Source: Nitratireductor sp.
Lineage (GTDB): Bacteria > Pseudomonadota > Alphaproteobacteria > Rhizobiales > Rhizobiaceae
Length of the DNA: 64,000 nt
NCBI GenBank assembly: GCA_017854535.1
Contig: JAFMHL010000004.1
Span: forward strand, 42,403 to 106,402
Reading direction: 5' to 3'
Shown: positions 53,166-62,121 of the stretch, one piece after another
Layout of the letters: the number at the start of each line of letters is the position of its first letter
Numbering within the stretch: position 1 is the first letter of the stretch
Notes under the pieces: generated by a model
Seen by the model: the letters and a program-made list of their open reading frames with translations, nothing else
The model's database searches: none
Told to the model about the DNA's origin: nothing
Translations under genes and position numbers: made by a program

Positions 53166-54710
53166 CTAACTAACTGGTAATGCCCCACCTGCATCAGTCC
53201 GTTTTTTGATATATGCGTGAAGAGCATTTATCCGCTCAATGTCCAAATCAGGCCGATTGTTGGCCTCAAGAATTTTCTTCCAAACACTGGTCGCACGGAC
53301 GTTAGCGTCTATTTCACCAAGTTCAGTCCAAGTTCCAAAATTCGCGTAGTCATGCACAATAGGCTCATAGAATTCAGTATTATAACGAGCCATAGTTTGG
53401 GTCGTTGCAAAAAAATGCCCGCTGGGAGCGACTTCTTTAATGGCCTCAAAACCGATTTCATCTTCTCCAGCTATTGCCCCCGCGCAAAGCTCGGCTACCA
53501 TGTTTAGAACCTCAGCGTCAGTTACCAGTTTTTCATAGGAGACGGTTAGCCCTCCCTCTAACCAGCCACCAGTATGGATAATGACCGTGGCTCCTGCCAT
53601 CAGGCAACCCCACAGCCCGAACTGGTTTTCGTTTGCAGCCTGCACATCATTTAAGTTGGATGCAGAACCTGCCGCTGAACGCCAAGGCAACCCAATCAAT
53701 CTTGCCAATTGTCCAGCTGCCAAAGAAGCTTGAAAATGGGTGGGTGTACCGAACGCAGGCGCGCCGGATTTCATGTCTACATTGGTTGTAAAAGTTCCAT
53801 AGCACACAGGCGCTCCGGGTCGGCATAACTGTGTCAATACAATGGCCGCCAGCGCTTCAGCATGGCTCAGTGTAATGGCACCAGCTACTGTAATGGGGGC
53901 CATCGCTCCCATGCGCGTAAAAGGAGTGACAATTGATAGCTGCCCAATTAGTGCGAAGTCTATCAGGCCCCGTGCCATAGGAATATCCAGTGTGCGGGGG
54001 CTATTAGTGTTAATGATTGTATAGCAATGAGGAACAGCTAGAAAAGCTTCCTCACTAAGCCCCCTAAAATCGCGAAGCATTTCGAAACTCTCCAGTACTT
54101 GAGGCGTTCCGCGGGAAAAAATAAATGGAAACTTATCGCTCAAGGTAAGCTGCGCTTCCATGGTAAAGTAATGCCGGATGTTTGTTGGAACATCCTGAGG
54201 TTCCACAAGTGGCGGCAACATTTGAAACACATCAAAGTGATGGGTTAGTTGAACCAATTCGCGATAATCTTTGCCTGAACCGGGGCGGCGACCTCGCTCA
54301 AGATCCGTTGCGTGGGGAGCGCCTGCGCCTGGCTGAAAGACAAGACTACCCAATTCCAAAACGATATCACCGTCCCGCGCGCCCGCTTGGCAATAAATTG
54401 ATTTTGGCGCAGAGCTAATCGCATCTGCCACCATATCTCGACCAATATAGACCATCTGAGATGCTTCATCGACGCGCGCGCCGCCAAGCTTGAAGCGCTT
54501 ACGAGCCTCACGAAGAAGCACCCGCATGCCCAGTTCTTCAAGAATGCGCAATGATGAATTGTGCATGTCTGTAATCTGGTCATCAGAAAACACATTCATG
54601 GGCGGAAAAGGGTTTTTCAAATGCCCATAATTTGTTTTGCGCAACGACGCGGTTGAACCTATTGTACGCGACCTGCCCTTTCTTTTCGGACTTTCGCTTG
54701 TTTCGGCCAT
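53166..54710 (-). CDS. Trimethylamine methyltransferase family protein (MttB-like, non-pyrrolysine)
   Basis: A 514-residue protein of the COG5598/MttB family: LRILEELGMRVLLREARKRF (~52), VFQPGAGAPHATDLERGRRP (~125), GAMAPITVAGAITLSHAEAL (~270), CYGTFTTNVDMKSGAPAFGT and NENQFGLWGCLMAGATVIIH (~370). The frame has no internal TAG, so pyrrolysine is not used, as in glycine-betaine or proline-betaine type homologues (MtgB, MtpB). Those transfer a methyl group to a corrinoid protein, but no corrinoid protein gene is nearby. It overlaps the DMGDH-like stop by one base (TAATG). Confidence 0.92.
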   Translation of the reverse strand: MAETSESPKRKGRSRTIGSTASLRKTNYGHLKNPFPPMNVFSDDQITDMHNSSLRILEELGMRVLLREARKRFKLGGARVDEASQMVYIGRDMVADAISSAPKSIYCQAGARDGDIVLELGSLVFQPGAGAPHATDLERGRRPGSGKDYRELVQLTHHFDVFQMLPPLVEPQDVPTNIRHYFTMEAQLTLSDKFPFIFSRGTPQVLESFEMLRDFRGLSEEAFLAVPHCYTIINTNSPRTLDIPMARGLIDFALIGQLSIVTPFTRMGAMAPITVAGAITLSHAEALAAIVLTQLCRPGAPVCYGTFTTNVDMKSGAPAFGTPTHFQASLAAGQLARLIGLPWRSAAGSASNLNDVQAANENQFGLWGCLMAGATVIIHTGGWLEGGLTVSYEKLVTDAEVLNMVAELCAGAIAGEDEIGFEAIKEVAPSGHFFATTQTMARYNTEFYEPIVHDYANFGTWTELGEIDANVRATSVWKKILEANNRPDLDIERINALHAYIKKRTDAGGALPVS

Positions 54711-57118
54711 TATGCTCTCATGGCTTTGCCGGACGGATCATAAGGAGATGCTGAAATGACCCGTGCATGTCTTTCAACGCCAACCACATGAACATTCAGT
54801 TCTGTTCCTTCGGAGGCGGCTGTGCGATCAATCAGCGCCATTGCCAGTGACTTATCCAAGGTGTGACCATAGCCGCCAGAGGTAACAAAGCCGACCATTT
54901 TACCGTCATGCCATACGGGTTCATAACCACTGGCATCGGCATCTTCAGCTTCGACTTCAAGCGTTACCAATACCTTTTCAGACCCATTGCCATCACGCTC
55001 TTTGAGTGCCCTTGCACGTCCAACAAAGTCGCCTTTGTCCCAAGCAATCCAACGGTCCATACCCGTTTCTGCAGGCGTGTAGCCTTGAGTGAATTCGGCG
55101 GACCAGATGCCAAAGCTTTTTTCAAGACGAAGGCTCAGGAGGGTGTTAAAACCATATTCGGTTATGCCAAGATCAGCCCCTGCCTCAAGCAATAGGCGGC
55201 GTAGAGCGATGTGTTCGCCAGCGTTGCAATGGATTTCATAGCCCAGCTCGCCCGTTACCGACAGGCGGCCAACTTTGGCTTTGATAAGACCAATATCGAA
55301 GGTGCCACAGCCCATGAACGGTAGGTCAACAATTGGCCCTTTTGTGACCTTCTCGATTACCTTTTTGCTGTTTGGCCCTGATAGGCTGAACCCAACAACG
55401 GCATCTGAAATGTCTTTTACATCCACATCAGCCATCATGTGATCATTGAACCAACGCATATGCCAGTCACGAAGATAATAGCTGCCCATAATCCACCAAG
55501 TTCCATCGCCCCAGTTGAAGACGGTCAGATCGCCTTTCATCTTTCCGTTTTCAGATAGCATTGGCGCAAGTTTGGCGCGTCCGGGTCTAGGCAATTTTGA
55601 GGCCATTACATGATCCAGCCATTCTTTGGCCTTTGGGCCTTTCACCTCAAACCTTGAGAAACCGGAAATATCCAATAATCCAACATTTTCGCGTACAGCT
55701 TTGCATTCCTTGGCTACTAACTCAAAAGCATTAGAGCGCTTTAAAGTAGGGTTCTCTTTGAAATCGGTTGAGGGTGCAAAATAGATCGGCACTTCAAGGC
55801 CGAAGGAAACACCCCAACGACATCCTGCTGCAGTCATTTCCGAGTGCGCCGGGGACATTTTCAAAGGGCGGCCAGCTGGTAATTGCTCATTGGGATAGGT
55901 CATTACAAAGCGGCGGGAATAAAACTGGCCTGTTGTTTGTCGAATATATTCCTTGTTTTCCGCAAATGAACCGTAGCGTGCCACATCCATTGCATAGACA
56001 TCGGTTTCCGGCTCGCCATGGATCATCCATTCCGCGAGTGATTTGCCGACCCCGCCGCCTTGCAAGAACCCAGCCATCACGGCACAGGCGCTCCAATAGC
56101 CCCGTTTCCCTGGAACTGGCCCAACCAGTGGATTGCCGTCAGGGCTGAAGGTGAATGCACCATTTACCCATGTTTTTACGCCAACATCCTGCAAAACAGG
56201 ATAGCGGTTAAACCCGCATGTCAGTTCATGCTCAATACGATCTGTCTGCTCCTGAAACAATTCCATACCATAGTCCCACGGCGCGCCATCCATCGCCCAG
56301 TGCTCAGTGTTGGTTTCATAGATTCCAAGCAGGATGCCCTTTTGGTCCTGACGCATATAGGTGAAGCCTTCAAGGTCCACGGTCATGGGAACTTCAAAGT
56401 CGATTTTTTCCAATTCAGGTATGGTGTCCGAAATAAGATAGTGATGCTTCATCGGGCTGACGGGAAGTTCGATCCCAGCCATACGACCCACCTGTTTTGC
56501 CCAAAGGCCAGCAGCGTTGACCACATGCTCACAAGTGATTGTGCCTTTGTCGGTGATTACCTGCCAGCCATCAGCTGTTTGATTGAGCGCTTCAACTTTA
56601 GTGTATTCGAAATATTCAGAGCCGCGTTTCCGCGCTGCCTTGGCATAGGCGTGGACGGTACCTGTTGTATCAAGATAGCCTTCACGGTCCGCCCACATAC
56701 CTCCCAAAAACCCTTCGGTTGACATGATGGGGCAAAGTTCACCAGCTTCTTTTGGCGAAACCAGACGACAGTCTTCAATGCCGATGGATTGAAATACGCG
56801 ATAGGCTGATTGCAACCATTCCCATCGATCTGGCGTACCTGCCATGGTCAATCCACCTGTCATATGCAGACCAATATCCTGACCGCTTTCTTCCTGAATT
56901 TCGGATAGAAGATCGATTGTGTAGGCTTGGAGGGCTGCCATATTGGGATCAGCATTGAGAGCGTGGAACCCGCCTGCTGCATGCCAGGATGATCCGGCTG
57001 TCAGAACGTTTCGCTCGAGAAGACAGGCATCTTTCCAACCTAGTTTTGCAAGGTGATACAACACCGATGCGCCAACAACACCGCCACCAATAACAACCAC
57101 CCGATAATGCGACTTCAT
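54710..57118 (-). CDS. FAD-dependent dimethylglycine/sarcosine dehydrogenase-like protein with GcvT domain
   Basis: An 802-residue fusion. The N-terminal DAO domain begins YRVVVIGGGVVGASVLYHLA, with the covalent-flavin type GSSWHAAGGFHAL (~43). The middle FAO_M-like linker is followed by a C-terminal aminomethyltransferase (GcvT) fold: LLDISGFSRFEVKGPKAKEW (~475) and VGFSLSGPNSKKVIEKVTKG. Such enzymes demethylate N-methyl amino acids and pass the C1 unit to tetrahydrofolate. First gene of DMGDH-MttB-TetR, with GAGAGAAC upstream and a 44-bp palindrome in the promoter. Confidence 0.94.
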   Translation of the reverse strand: MKSHYRVVVIGGGVVGASVLYHLAKLGWKDACLLERNVLTAGSSWHAAGGFHALNADPNMAALQAYTIDLLSEIQEESGQDIGLHMTGGLTMAGTPDRWEWLQSAYRVFQSIGIEDCRLVSPKEAGELCPIMSTEGFLGGMWADREGYLDTTGTVHAYAKAARKRGSEYFEYTKVEALNQTADGWQVITDKGTITCEHVVNAAGLWAKQVGRMAGIELPVSPMKHHYLISDTIPELEKIDFEVPMTVDLEGFTYMRQDQKGILLGIYETNTEHWAMDGAPWDYGMELFQEQTDRIEHELTCGFNRYPVLQDVGVKTWVNGAFTFSPDGNPLVGPVPGKRGYWSACAVMAGFLQGGGVGKSLAEWMIHGEPETDVYAMDVARYGSFAENKEYIRQTTGQFYSRRFVMTYPNEQLPAGRPLKMSPAHSEMTAAGCRWGVSFGLEVPIYFAPSTDFKENPTLKRSNAFELVAKECKAVRENVGLLDISGFSRFEVKGPKAKEWLDHVMASKLPRPGRAKLAPMLSENGKMKGDLTVFNWGDGTWWIMGSYYLRDWHMRWFNDHMMADVDVKDISDAVVGFSLSGPNSKKVIEKVTKGPIVDLPFMGCGTFDIGLIKAKVGRLSVTGELGYEIHCNAGEHIALRRLLLEAGADLGITEYGFNTLLSLRLEKSFGIWSAEFTQGYTPAETGMDRWIAWDKGDFVGRARALKERDGNGSEKVLVTLEVEAEDADASGYEPVWHDGKMVGFVTSGGYGHTLDKSLAMALIDRTAASEGTELNVHVVGVERHARVISASPYDPSGKAMRA

Positions 57119-57157
57119 ATCTGTTCTCTCCCGATTTTTTCAAAAGTCTAATACGGT

Positions 57158-57201
57158 TTTCAAAACCTGTCTAGACACTAGTGTACAGACAGGTTTTGAA
57201 A
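57158..57201. promoter_or_regulatory. 44-bp near-perfect palindromic operator in a divergent promoter
   Basis: TTTCAAAACCTGTCT (57158-57172) mirrors AGACAGGTTTTGAAA (57187-57201) perfectly. The centre ACACTAGTGT (57175-57184) is itself palindromic, and TGTCTAGACA (57168-57177) is a second overlapping palindrome. Only the dinucleotides AG/AC break full symmetry. It lies 40 bp from the DMGDH-like start and 73 bp from the nitroreductase start. TetR and GntR genes of the cluster are the candidate binders. Confidence 0.8.
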
Positions 57202-57274
57202 TTTAGAATTGACCTTGTGGCTGGCGCGCTTACAACGGAAACTGCAATTTAAGATCGACAAGAAGAGGCACTTT

Positions 57275-57952
57275 ATGAAACTTGAACAAGCAATGCAGGA
57301 ACGCCGATCTACTCGCGGTTTCAAAGACAAGCCAGTGGAGCGCGAACTGCTTGCAGAAATCATTACTTTGGCAAATCGGGCCCCCTCGTCGATGAATACC
57401 CAGCCTTGGCACTTACATGTTTTGACCGGAGAGCCGCTGGAGAAGGTTCGCAAAGGCAATACAGAGCGTATGTTGGGCGGCGTGACCCCTAGCCGCGAGA
57501 TTGAAGACTACGCATCGTATGAAGGCGAGCATCGCAAGCGACAGATCGAAATCGCCGTTCAATTGTTTGAAGCCATGGGCATCGAGCGCAATGACGCGGA
57601 GCGCCGTCAGGACTGGGTGATGCGCGGATTTCGCCAGTTCGATGCGCCAGTTTCTATTGTTGTCTGCTTTGATAGATCCCTGTTGAACAATACAATTGCT
57701 CATTTCGACACTGGCGCGATGACCTATGGTCTGGTTCTAGCTGCGTGGAGCAAAGGGCTTGGCGCTGTCATAAACGGCCAAGGCATTATGCAAAGTCCTG
57801 TGGTGCGTGAAGTCGCCAATATTCCTGATGATCAGGTTATCTTGACATGTGTTGCCCTTGGCTGGCCCGACGACGAGTTTGTTGCCAACTCCGTTGTCTC
57901 GCGGCGGCGGCCTGTTGAGAACATCACGCAATTTATGGGCTTTGACGATTAG
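57275..57952 (+). CDS. Nitroreductase-family FMN oxidoreductase
   Basis: A 225-residue NfsB/nitroreductase-fold protein from ATG 57275 with AGAAGAGG upstream. Family pattern: MQERRSTRGFKDKPVERELL (~7), ANRAPSSMNTQPWHLHVL (~31), DTGAMTYGLVLAAWSKGLGA (~150), VILTCVALGWPDDEF. Reduces nitro compounds, quinones or flavins. Divergent from the DMGDH-MttB operon and sharing its palindromic operator, so probably co-regulated; a flavin- or P450-reducing role is only inference. Confidence 0.9.
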   Translation: MKLEQAMQERRSTRGFKDKPVERELLAEIITLANRAPSSMNTQPWHLHVLTGEPLEKVRKGNTERMLGGVTPSREIEDYASYEGEHRKRQIEIAVQLFEAMGIERNDAERRQDWVMRGFRQFDAPVSIVVCFDRSLLNNTIAHFDTGAMTYGLVLAAWSKGLGAVINGQGIMQSPVVREVANIPDDQVILTCVALGWPDDEFVANSVVSRRRPVENITQFMGFDD

Positions 57953-57987
57953 ATCAGCAATATCTGTTTCATTGAATTTGAGTTTTG

Positions 57988-58677
57988 TTAGCCAAGAGCA
58001 GCAAGCAAATCCATGGCGGTAAGTTGATCAAATTGCACATGCTTTGTCATAGCTTTTTGTGCCTCATCGCTTTTGCGCGATACTATCAATTCTGCGATTT
58101 TGCGGTGGTCTAAAGCCGAGTCGGCAATGGCGCCAGAAAATTTGTAACGCGCGCGATAATAAGCCATCAGCTTCCTTGCGTTGGATTTAATCAGTTCGAG
58201 CAAGAAATGATTACCCGCAGCCTCTGCAATGGTTTTGTGAAACTCCAAATTGAGTTGGTAATATTTGTCCGAGTTTTCATCACCAAACTTTCGTTGATGA
58301 ACTTCGCAATCGACAACAGCTTTTTCCAGTAATTTGCCGCGCTCTGCTGATAGTCGTCTTGCGGCTAGACCTGCCGCCTGCCCTTCCAGATGGGCATGCA
58401 CTTCCAAAATCCCTAAAAACTCTTCCAGCGTTGGCTTGAAGATCAAAGCGCCCTTGCGGGGCTGGCGTTGCACCAATCCAGTCGACTCTAACTTCAACAG
58501 CGCCTCGCGCATGGGCGTGCGCGAGATGCCAAGTTCGGCTATCAGTTCTTCCTCTTGAACGACGTCGCCCGGATTTAATAAACCACGATCGATGTTTTCC
58601 AATATGGTATTGATAACTGTGTCTGTCTGACCGCTCATTTTTGATCCAGACCTATTTTGATAAGCCTCACATTCCAT
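57988..58677 (-). CDS. GntR-family regulator (FadR/FCD type)
   Basis: A 229-residue regulator. Winged helix: ELIAELGISRTPMREALLKLESTGLVQ (~46-72); FCD domain helices with EFHKTIAEAAGNHFLLELI (~150) holding metal-ligand type residues. ATG 58677 overlaps the stop of the glutamine-synthetase-like gene (TGATG); a second start at 58638 is possible. Coupled to the ligase gene, so it probably controls this operon, the palindrome at 57.2 kb, or both. Confidence 0.92.
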   Translation of the reverse strand: MECEAYQNRSGSKMSGQTDTVINTILENIDRGLLNPGDVVQEEELIAELGISRTPMREALLKLESTGLVQRQPRKGALIFKPTLEEFLGILEVHAHLEGQAAGLAARRLSAERGKLLEKAVVDCEVHQRKFGDENSDKYYQLNLEFHKTIAEAAGNHFLLELIKSNARKLMAYYRARYKFSGAIADSALDHRKIAELIVSRKSDEAQKAMTKHVQFDQLTAMDLLAALG

Positions 58678-59966
58678 CAGATGAAATTGATGTAAAAGTC
58701 ACGCAGAGCATCGGCATCCATTTCTGCTGTCTTTTCCGCTTCTACGCGGCGCATAAATATCTGATTGTCACACAGGGTTTGCCCAACTGCCACCGTTAGC
58801 GCTTTATCTGCCTCAAGATCATTCATTGCCTCAGTGAGGTTTTCGGCAACGCCGTGCTTTGCATCTGTCTGCTCGAAGCCATCACCCGTCTCTTTTGGCG
58901 GCAGATCATATTTGTTTTCGACCCCCAATAGAGATGCCTGAAGCACTGCCGCAACGGCAGTATACGGGTTCGCGGTTGCATCGGCCATGCGATGCTCTAG
59001 CCGAGTTTTGTTACCACCCTCTTCCGTTACCCTGGTGGTTACATTGCGATGATCGCCGCCCCAGTTTTGCCAATAGCCTGACAAGCTGGCAGGCTGAAGC
59101 CGTTTGTAGGACATCGCACTGGGAGCCAACAATCCAGCAAGCCCTTTATGGTGATGGAGGAGACCCGCAATACAGCCTTTGGCTAGATCATTGAGATGGT
59201 CTGGTCCACTTTTATCATTTTTTGGAAGAGCGTTTTTGCCCTTTGCATCATTGAATGAAAAATTGATATGCATGCCAGAGCCGCCTTTGTCTTCAAAAGG
59301 CTTGGGCAAAAAGGTCAGATAGATGCCATGCAGGAAGGCTATTTCACGGGCCATCTGGCGAAACAACACAATATCATCGACAGCCTTTAGAGCGTTGTCG
59401 AAAGTCAACGTATATTCAAATTGTGGCGCATCATATTCAGCGGTGATCATATCAAGGCTAAAGCCCAGTTCGCTTGCTGCCTGCCAAATTGCTTCATTGA
59501 AACCTGCGGGATCGGTTATAGGGCCTGTACCATATACAATGGCACCGGGCGCATCATAAGGCACTAATTTGCCATCTTCATCTTTTTGGAACGCAAATGC
59601 TTCCAGCTCTATGCCAATTTTGGGTGTAAGGCCCTTGGCTTCCCAAGCAGCGACAGCGCGATGTAAAGCGCCACGTGGGCAAACCTTCAAAGGCGCACCA
59701 GTCGTATCGTAAAGATCTCCAATGACGATCTTGGTGTTTTCTTCCCAGCTGTCGCGAATATCATCTTCCTTCCAGCGCAGTTCCATATCGGGCAGCCCCT
59801 CCATCATCATGGAGCCGGGGGAAGGTAAAAGGTCACGATCAAAATGCACGCCGAAGGTCGAGCGACAAAAACGAGTTTCATCATTCTTAATTTTCGATGC
59901 TGGTAAATATTTTCCCCGGATAAGGCTCAAATGATCGCAAAAAACTGCGCGCAAACGGTCTGACAT
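58677..59966 (-). CDS. Glutamine-synthetase-family ligase (gamma-glutamyl-amine type)
   Basis: A ~429-residue GlnA-fold protein, shorter in the N-terminal part than housekeeping GlnA. ATP/metal motifs: PKIGIELEAFAFQ (~130), ITAEYDAPQFEYTL (~180), GGSGMHINFSFNDAKG (~230), RVTEEGGNKTRLEHRMADA with NPYTAVAAVLQA (~325). PuuA/GlnT-like relatives join glutamate to amines (polyamines, methylamine, ethanolamine) instead of ammonia. The P450, GATase and FAD-demethylase neighbours support gamma-glutamylation of an amine. Start ATG 59966 with AAGGAT. Confidence 0.88.
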   Translation of the reverse strand: MSDRLRAVFCDHLSLIRGKYLPASKIKNDETRFCRSTFGVHFDRDLLPSPGSMMMEGLPDMELRWKEDDIRDSWEENTKIVIGDLYDTTGAPLKVCPRGALHRAVAAWEAKGLTPKIGIELEAFAFQKDEDGKLVPYDAPGAIVYGTGPITDPAGFNEAIWQAASELGFSLDMITAEYDAPQFEYTLTFDNALKAVDDIVLFRQMAREIAFLHGIYLTFLPKPFEDKGGSGMHINFSFNDAKGKNALPKNDKSGPDHLNDLAKGCIAGLLHHHKGLAGLLAPSAMSYKRLQPASLSGYWQNWGGDHRNVTTRVTEEGGNKTRLEHRMADATANPYTAVAAVLQASLLGVENKYDLPPKETGDGFEQTDAKHGVAENLTEAMNDLEADKALTVAVGQTLCDNQIFMRRVEAEKTAEMDADALRDFYINFI

Positions 59967-59976
59967 GATTAAATCC

Positions 59977-61233
59977 TTATGAAAGTTTGATGGAAACCGG
60001 CAGAGTTTTGATGCCGTTGACGAAATTGGAGCGAACAAATTTATGCTCGCCCGCTTGCTGTATTGAGCTGATACGCTTTGCCAATTCTTCAAAAAGCACA
60101 CGAACCTCTAGGCGTGCAAGCCACATGCCCAGACAGACATGGGGACCACCCCGCCCAAACGCCATATGACGATTTTGCTGGCGGTCGAGAATAACCTTGT
60201 ATGGATTTTCAAATTCATTTTCGTCGCGATTGCCGGAGATAAACCAATAAAGGACTTTGTCTCCCTCGCGCACTTTTTTACCATGCATTTCAAAATCGCG
60301 CGTTGCCGTTCGTCTGAAATTGGAGGCTGGCGAGGCCCAGCGAATGATTTCATCGGCGGCGATTTGAGCCATTGGCCCTTGCTTCATTTGACCAAGCAAT
60401 TCTGGCTGATGACACATTGCATGCATGCCTGCGGCAATTGAATAGCGTGTCGTGTCATTTCCAGCAGCAACCAGAAGACAAAAGAAATTTCGAAATTCAT
60501 TGCCAGAAATCGCGCTTCCATCTTTGCCGGGTTGCTGGATCATATGCAGGATACCATCGGTGTCTCCCGCTGCGGCTTTACGCTTCATCAGCGTATCGGC
60601 ATATTCATAGAGTTCCGCGCCAGCAGGAGAATTAAATGGCATCAATCGAAACTCATCGGTTTCCAATTTGTCCATCACGTGATCGGTAAAATCCTCGTCG
60701 GTGTTGGCCATTAGGGCATCACCTTTTTCGACAAGCCAAGGCAAGTCCTCTTCTGGCGTTCCTAAAATTCGCCCAAGCATACGCATTGGTAATTCACGAG
60801 CAATTTCTTTGGTGGCGTCAAAGGTTTCTTTTTGAAACGCCTGATCAAGAATACCAGCACACAACTCTCTGATCACATCTTCAAATTCACTCATGACTTT
60901 GCTTGAGAAAGCGCGCGCCACCTTCATGCGGGTTTGCATGTGTTCTGGTGCATCGGTTTCCTGAAACGTGCGGCGGGCAAGATATTCCTCCTCGCTTTGA
61001 TCCTCCATACGAATGCCTTGAGCTGAGGATAACAAATCCGGTTGACCGTTCAGATCCAATATATCTTGATACCGTGTGACTGACCAAAATCCTTTGCCGC
61101 CATCCCAATCGGTCCAATGGAGCGGGTCTTCGCTGCGCAAGCGAGCAAAGGTATTATAGGGTGCGCCGGATGCAAATGAGTCGTGGCTCGACAAATCAGC
61201 ATAGCCGTCATCGGTTGGTTCCCAAACTGTCAC
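59977..61233 (-). CDS. Cytochrome P450
   Basis: A 418-residue soluble bacterial P450. Oxygen-binding helix LVAAGNDTTRYSIAAGMHAM (~253), ExxR at ADEIIRWASPASNFRRTATR (~285), and heme-ligand loop FGRGGPHVCLGMWLARLEVR (~352) with the thiolate Cys. No ferredoxin or reductase gene adjoins it. It lies 10 bp upstream of the ligase, so it is probably co-transcribed. Plausible role: oxidative N-demethylation or hydroxylation of the cluster's substrate. Confidence 0.93.
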   Translation of the reverse strand: MTVWEPTDDGYADLSSHDSFASGAPYNTFARLRSEDPLHWTDWDGGKGFWSVTRYQDILDLNGQPDLLSSAQGIRMEDQSEEEYLARRTFQETDAPEHMQTRMKVARAFSSKVMSEFEDVIRELCAGILDQAFQKETFDATKEIARELPMRMLGRILGTPEEDLPWLVEKGDALMANTDEDFTDHVMDKLETDEFRLMPFNSPAGAELYEYADTLMKRKAAAGDTDGILHMIQQPGKDGSAISGNEFRNFFCLLVAAGNDTTRYSIAAGMHAMCHQPELLGQMKQGPMAQIAADEIIRWASPASNFRRTATRDFEMHGKKVREGDKVLYWFISGNRDENEFENPYKVILDRQQNRHMAFGRGGPHVCLGMWLARLEVRVLFEELAKRISSIQQAGEHKFVRSNFVNGIKTLPVSIKLS

Positions 61234-61306
61234 CGTTTACTCCCGCCCATTTGTCATTTTTATAAAAATATATTACGCAGGTATAAACATATGTAAAGGG
61301 CAAGAA
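61234..61306. promoter_or_regulatory. Divergent promoter between P450 and amidotransferase genes
   Basis: This 73-bp gap contains ATTTTTATAAAAAT (61256-61269), a perfect 14-bp palindrome, and AAAGGGC ahead of the amidotransferase start. No copy of the 57.2-kb palindrome is present here. Confidence 0.4.
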
Positions 61307-62005
61307 ATGCTGATTGCAATATTAATGACAAACACGGATGAGTCAGAATTTGCCTCTCACCATTCCAAGGACGGTGAAAAATTTCAGCAATTGATCAGCG
61401 CTGCTCGGCCCGATTGGCGCTTCGAAGTTTTCTCGGTCAAAGATGACGAATTCCCACAAGACACTTCACGATTTGATGGTGTTATCATCACTGGCAGCCC
61501 TGCATCTGCGCGGGACAGAGCGCCATGGATATCACGCTTAGAAGCGTTGATATGCGAAATGGTTGAACAACAGATACCTATTTATGGTGCTTGTTTTGGT
61601 CATCAGGTCATTGCCACCGCTTTGGGCGGAAAGGTCGACTTTAACCCCGATGGCTGGGTTCTCGGCACTGTCGAAACCGAATTGGTTTCCGACGGGAAGC
61701 CAAGAAAGCTCAATTTATATGCGGCTCATAAAGAACAAGTGACCATATTGCCAAAGGGCGCGAAAATAGCGGCCAAAACGCAGGGCTGCCCCATTGCAGG
61801 TTTTATGATTGGCAATACTGTTTTGACCTCACAATATCATCCTGAAATGACGCCAGACTTTATTGAAGCGCTCTTGGAAGAAATGCGCAAAGAGATCAGC
61901 GAAGATGTGATTAATCCAGCCGCAGCATCCTTGAGCACTATTGCCGATAGGTACGAAATCACCGAAGTAATCACCTCGTTTTTCGAACGGGCAGCTTCAA
62001 AATAG
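61307..62005 (+). CDS. Class I glutamine amidotransferase-like protein
   Basis: A 232-residue GATase-1 domain protein. It has RFDGVIITGSPASARDRAPW (~63), the nucleophile region QQIPIYGACFGHQVIATALG with Cys near 103, and the catalytic His-Glu in SQYHPEMTPDF (~182). Stand-alone versions hydrolyse gamma-glutamyl amides (PuuD-like) or serve GMP synthase. With a gamma-glutamyl ligase nearby, release of a gamma-glutamyl group is a reasonable proposal. Divergent from the P450. Confidence 0.85.
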   Translation: MLIAILMTNTDESEFASHHSKDGEKFQQLISAARPDWRFEVFSVKDDEFPQDTSRFDGVIITGSPASARDRAPWISRLEALICEMVEQQIPIYGACFGHQVIATALGGKVDFNPDGWVLGTVETELVSDGKPRKLNLYAAHKEQVTILPKGAKIAAKTQGCPIAGFMIGNTVLTSQYHPEMTPDFIEALLEEMRKEISEDVINPAAASLSTIADRYEITEVITSFFERAASK

Positions 62006-62121
62006 TCAGTTGCGTAGGTTTCCACTTTAAGAATGTCTTGCTGTTTTCCATAAACTCTTATTGAAGCAATTCAGGTTCGTTTCACGATGGTTTGGTATTG
62101 TGGGAAAAAGGGCTGAACAAG

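Noticed and set aside
53166..54710. Pyrrolysine-containing MttB
   Set aside because: The frame has no internal TAG, and no pylT or pylS-like sequence is visible.
56060..56722. 220-codon open frame on the plus strand
   Set aside because: It lies entirely antisense to the well-supported DMGDH/GcvT gene and its translation resembles no family.
61256..61269. ATTTTTATAAAAAT as a second copy of the cluster operator
   Set aside because: It is a simple A/T palindrome and shares no core with the 57.2-kb palindrome, so it is noted only as part of the promoter gap.
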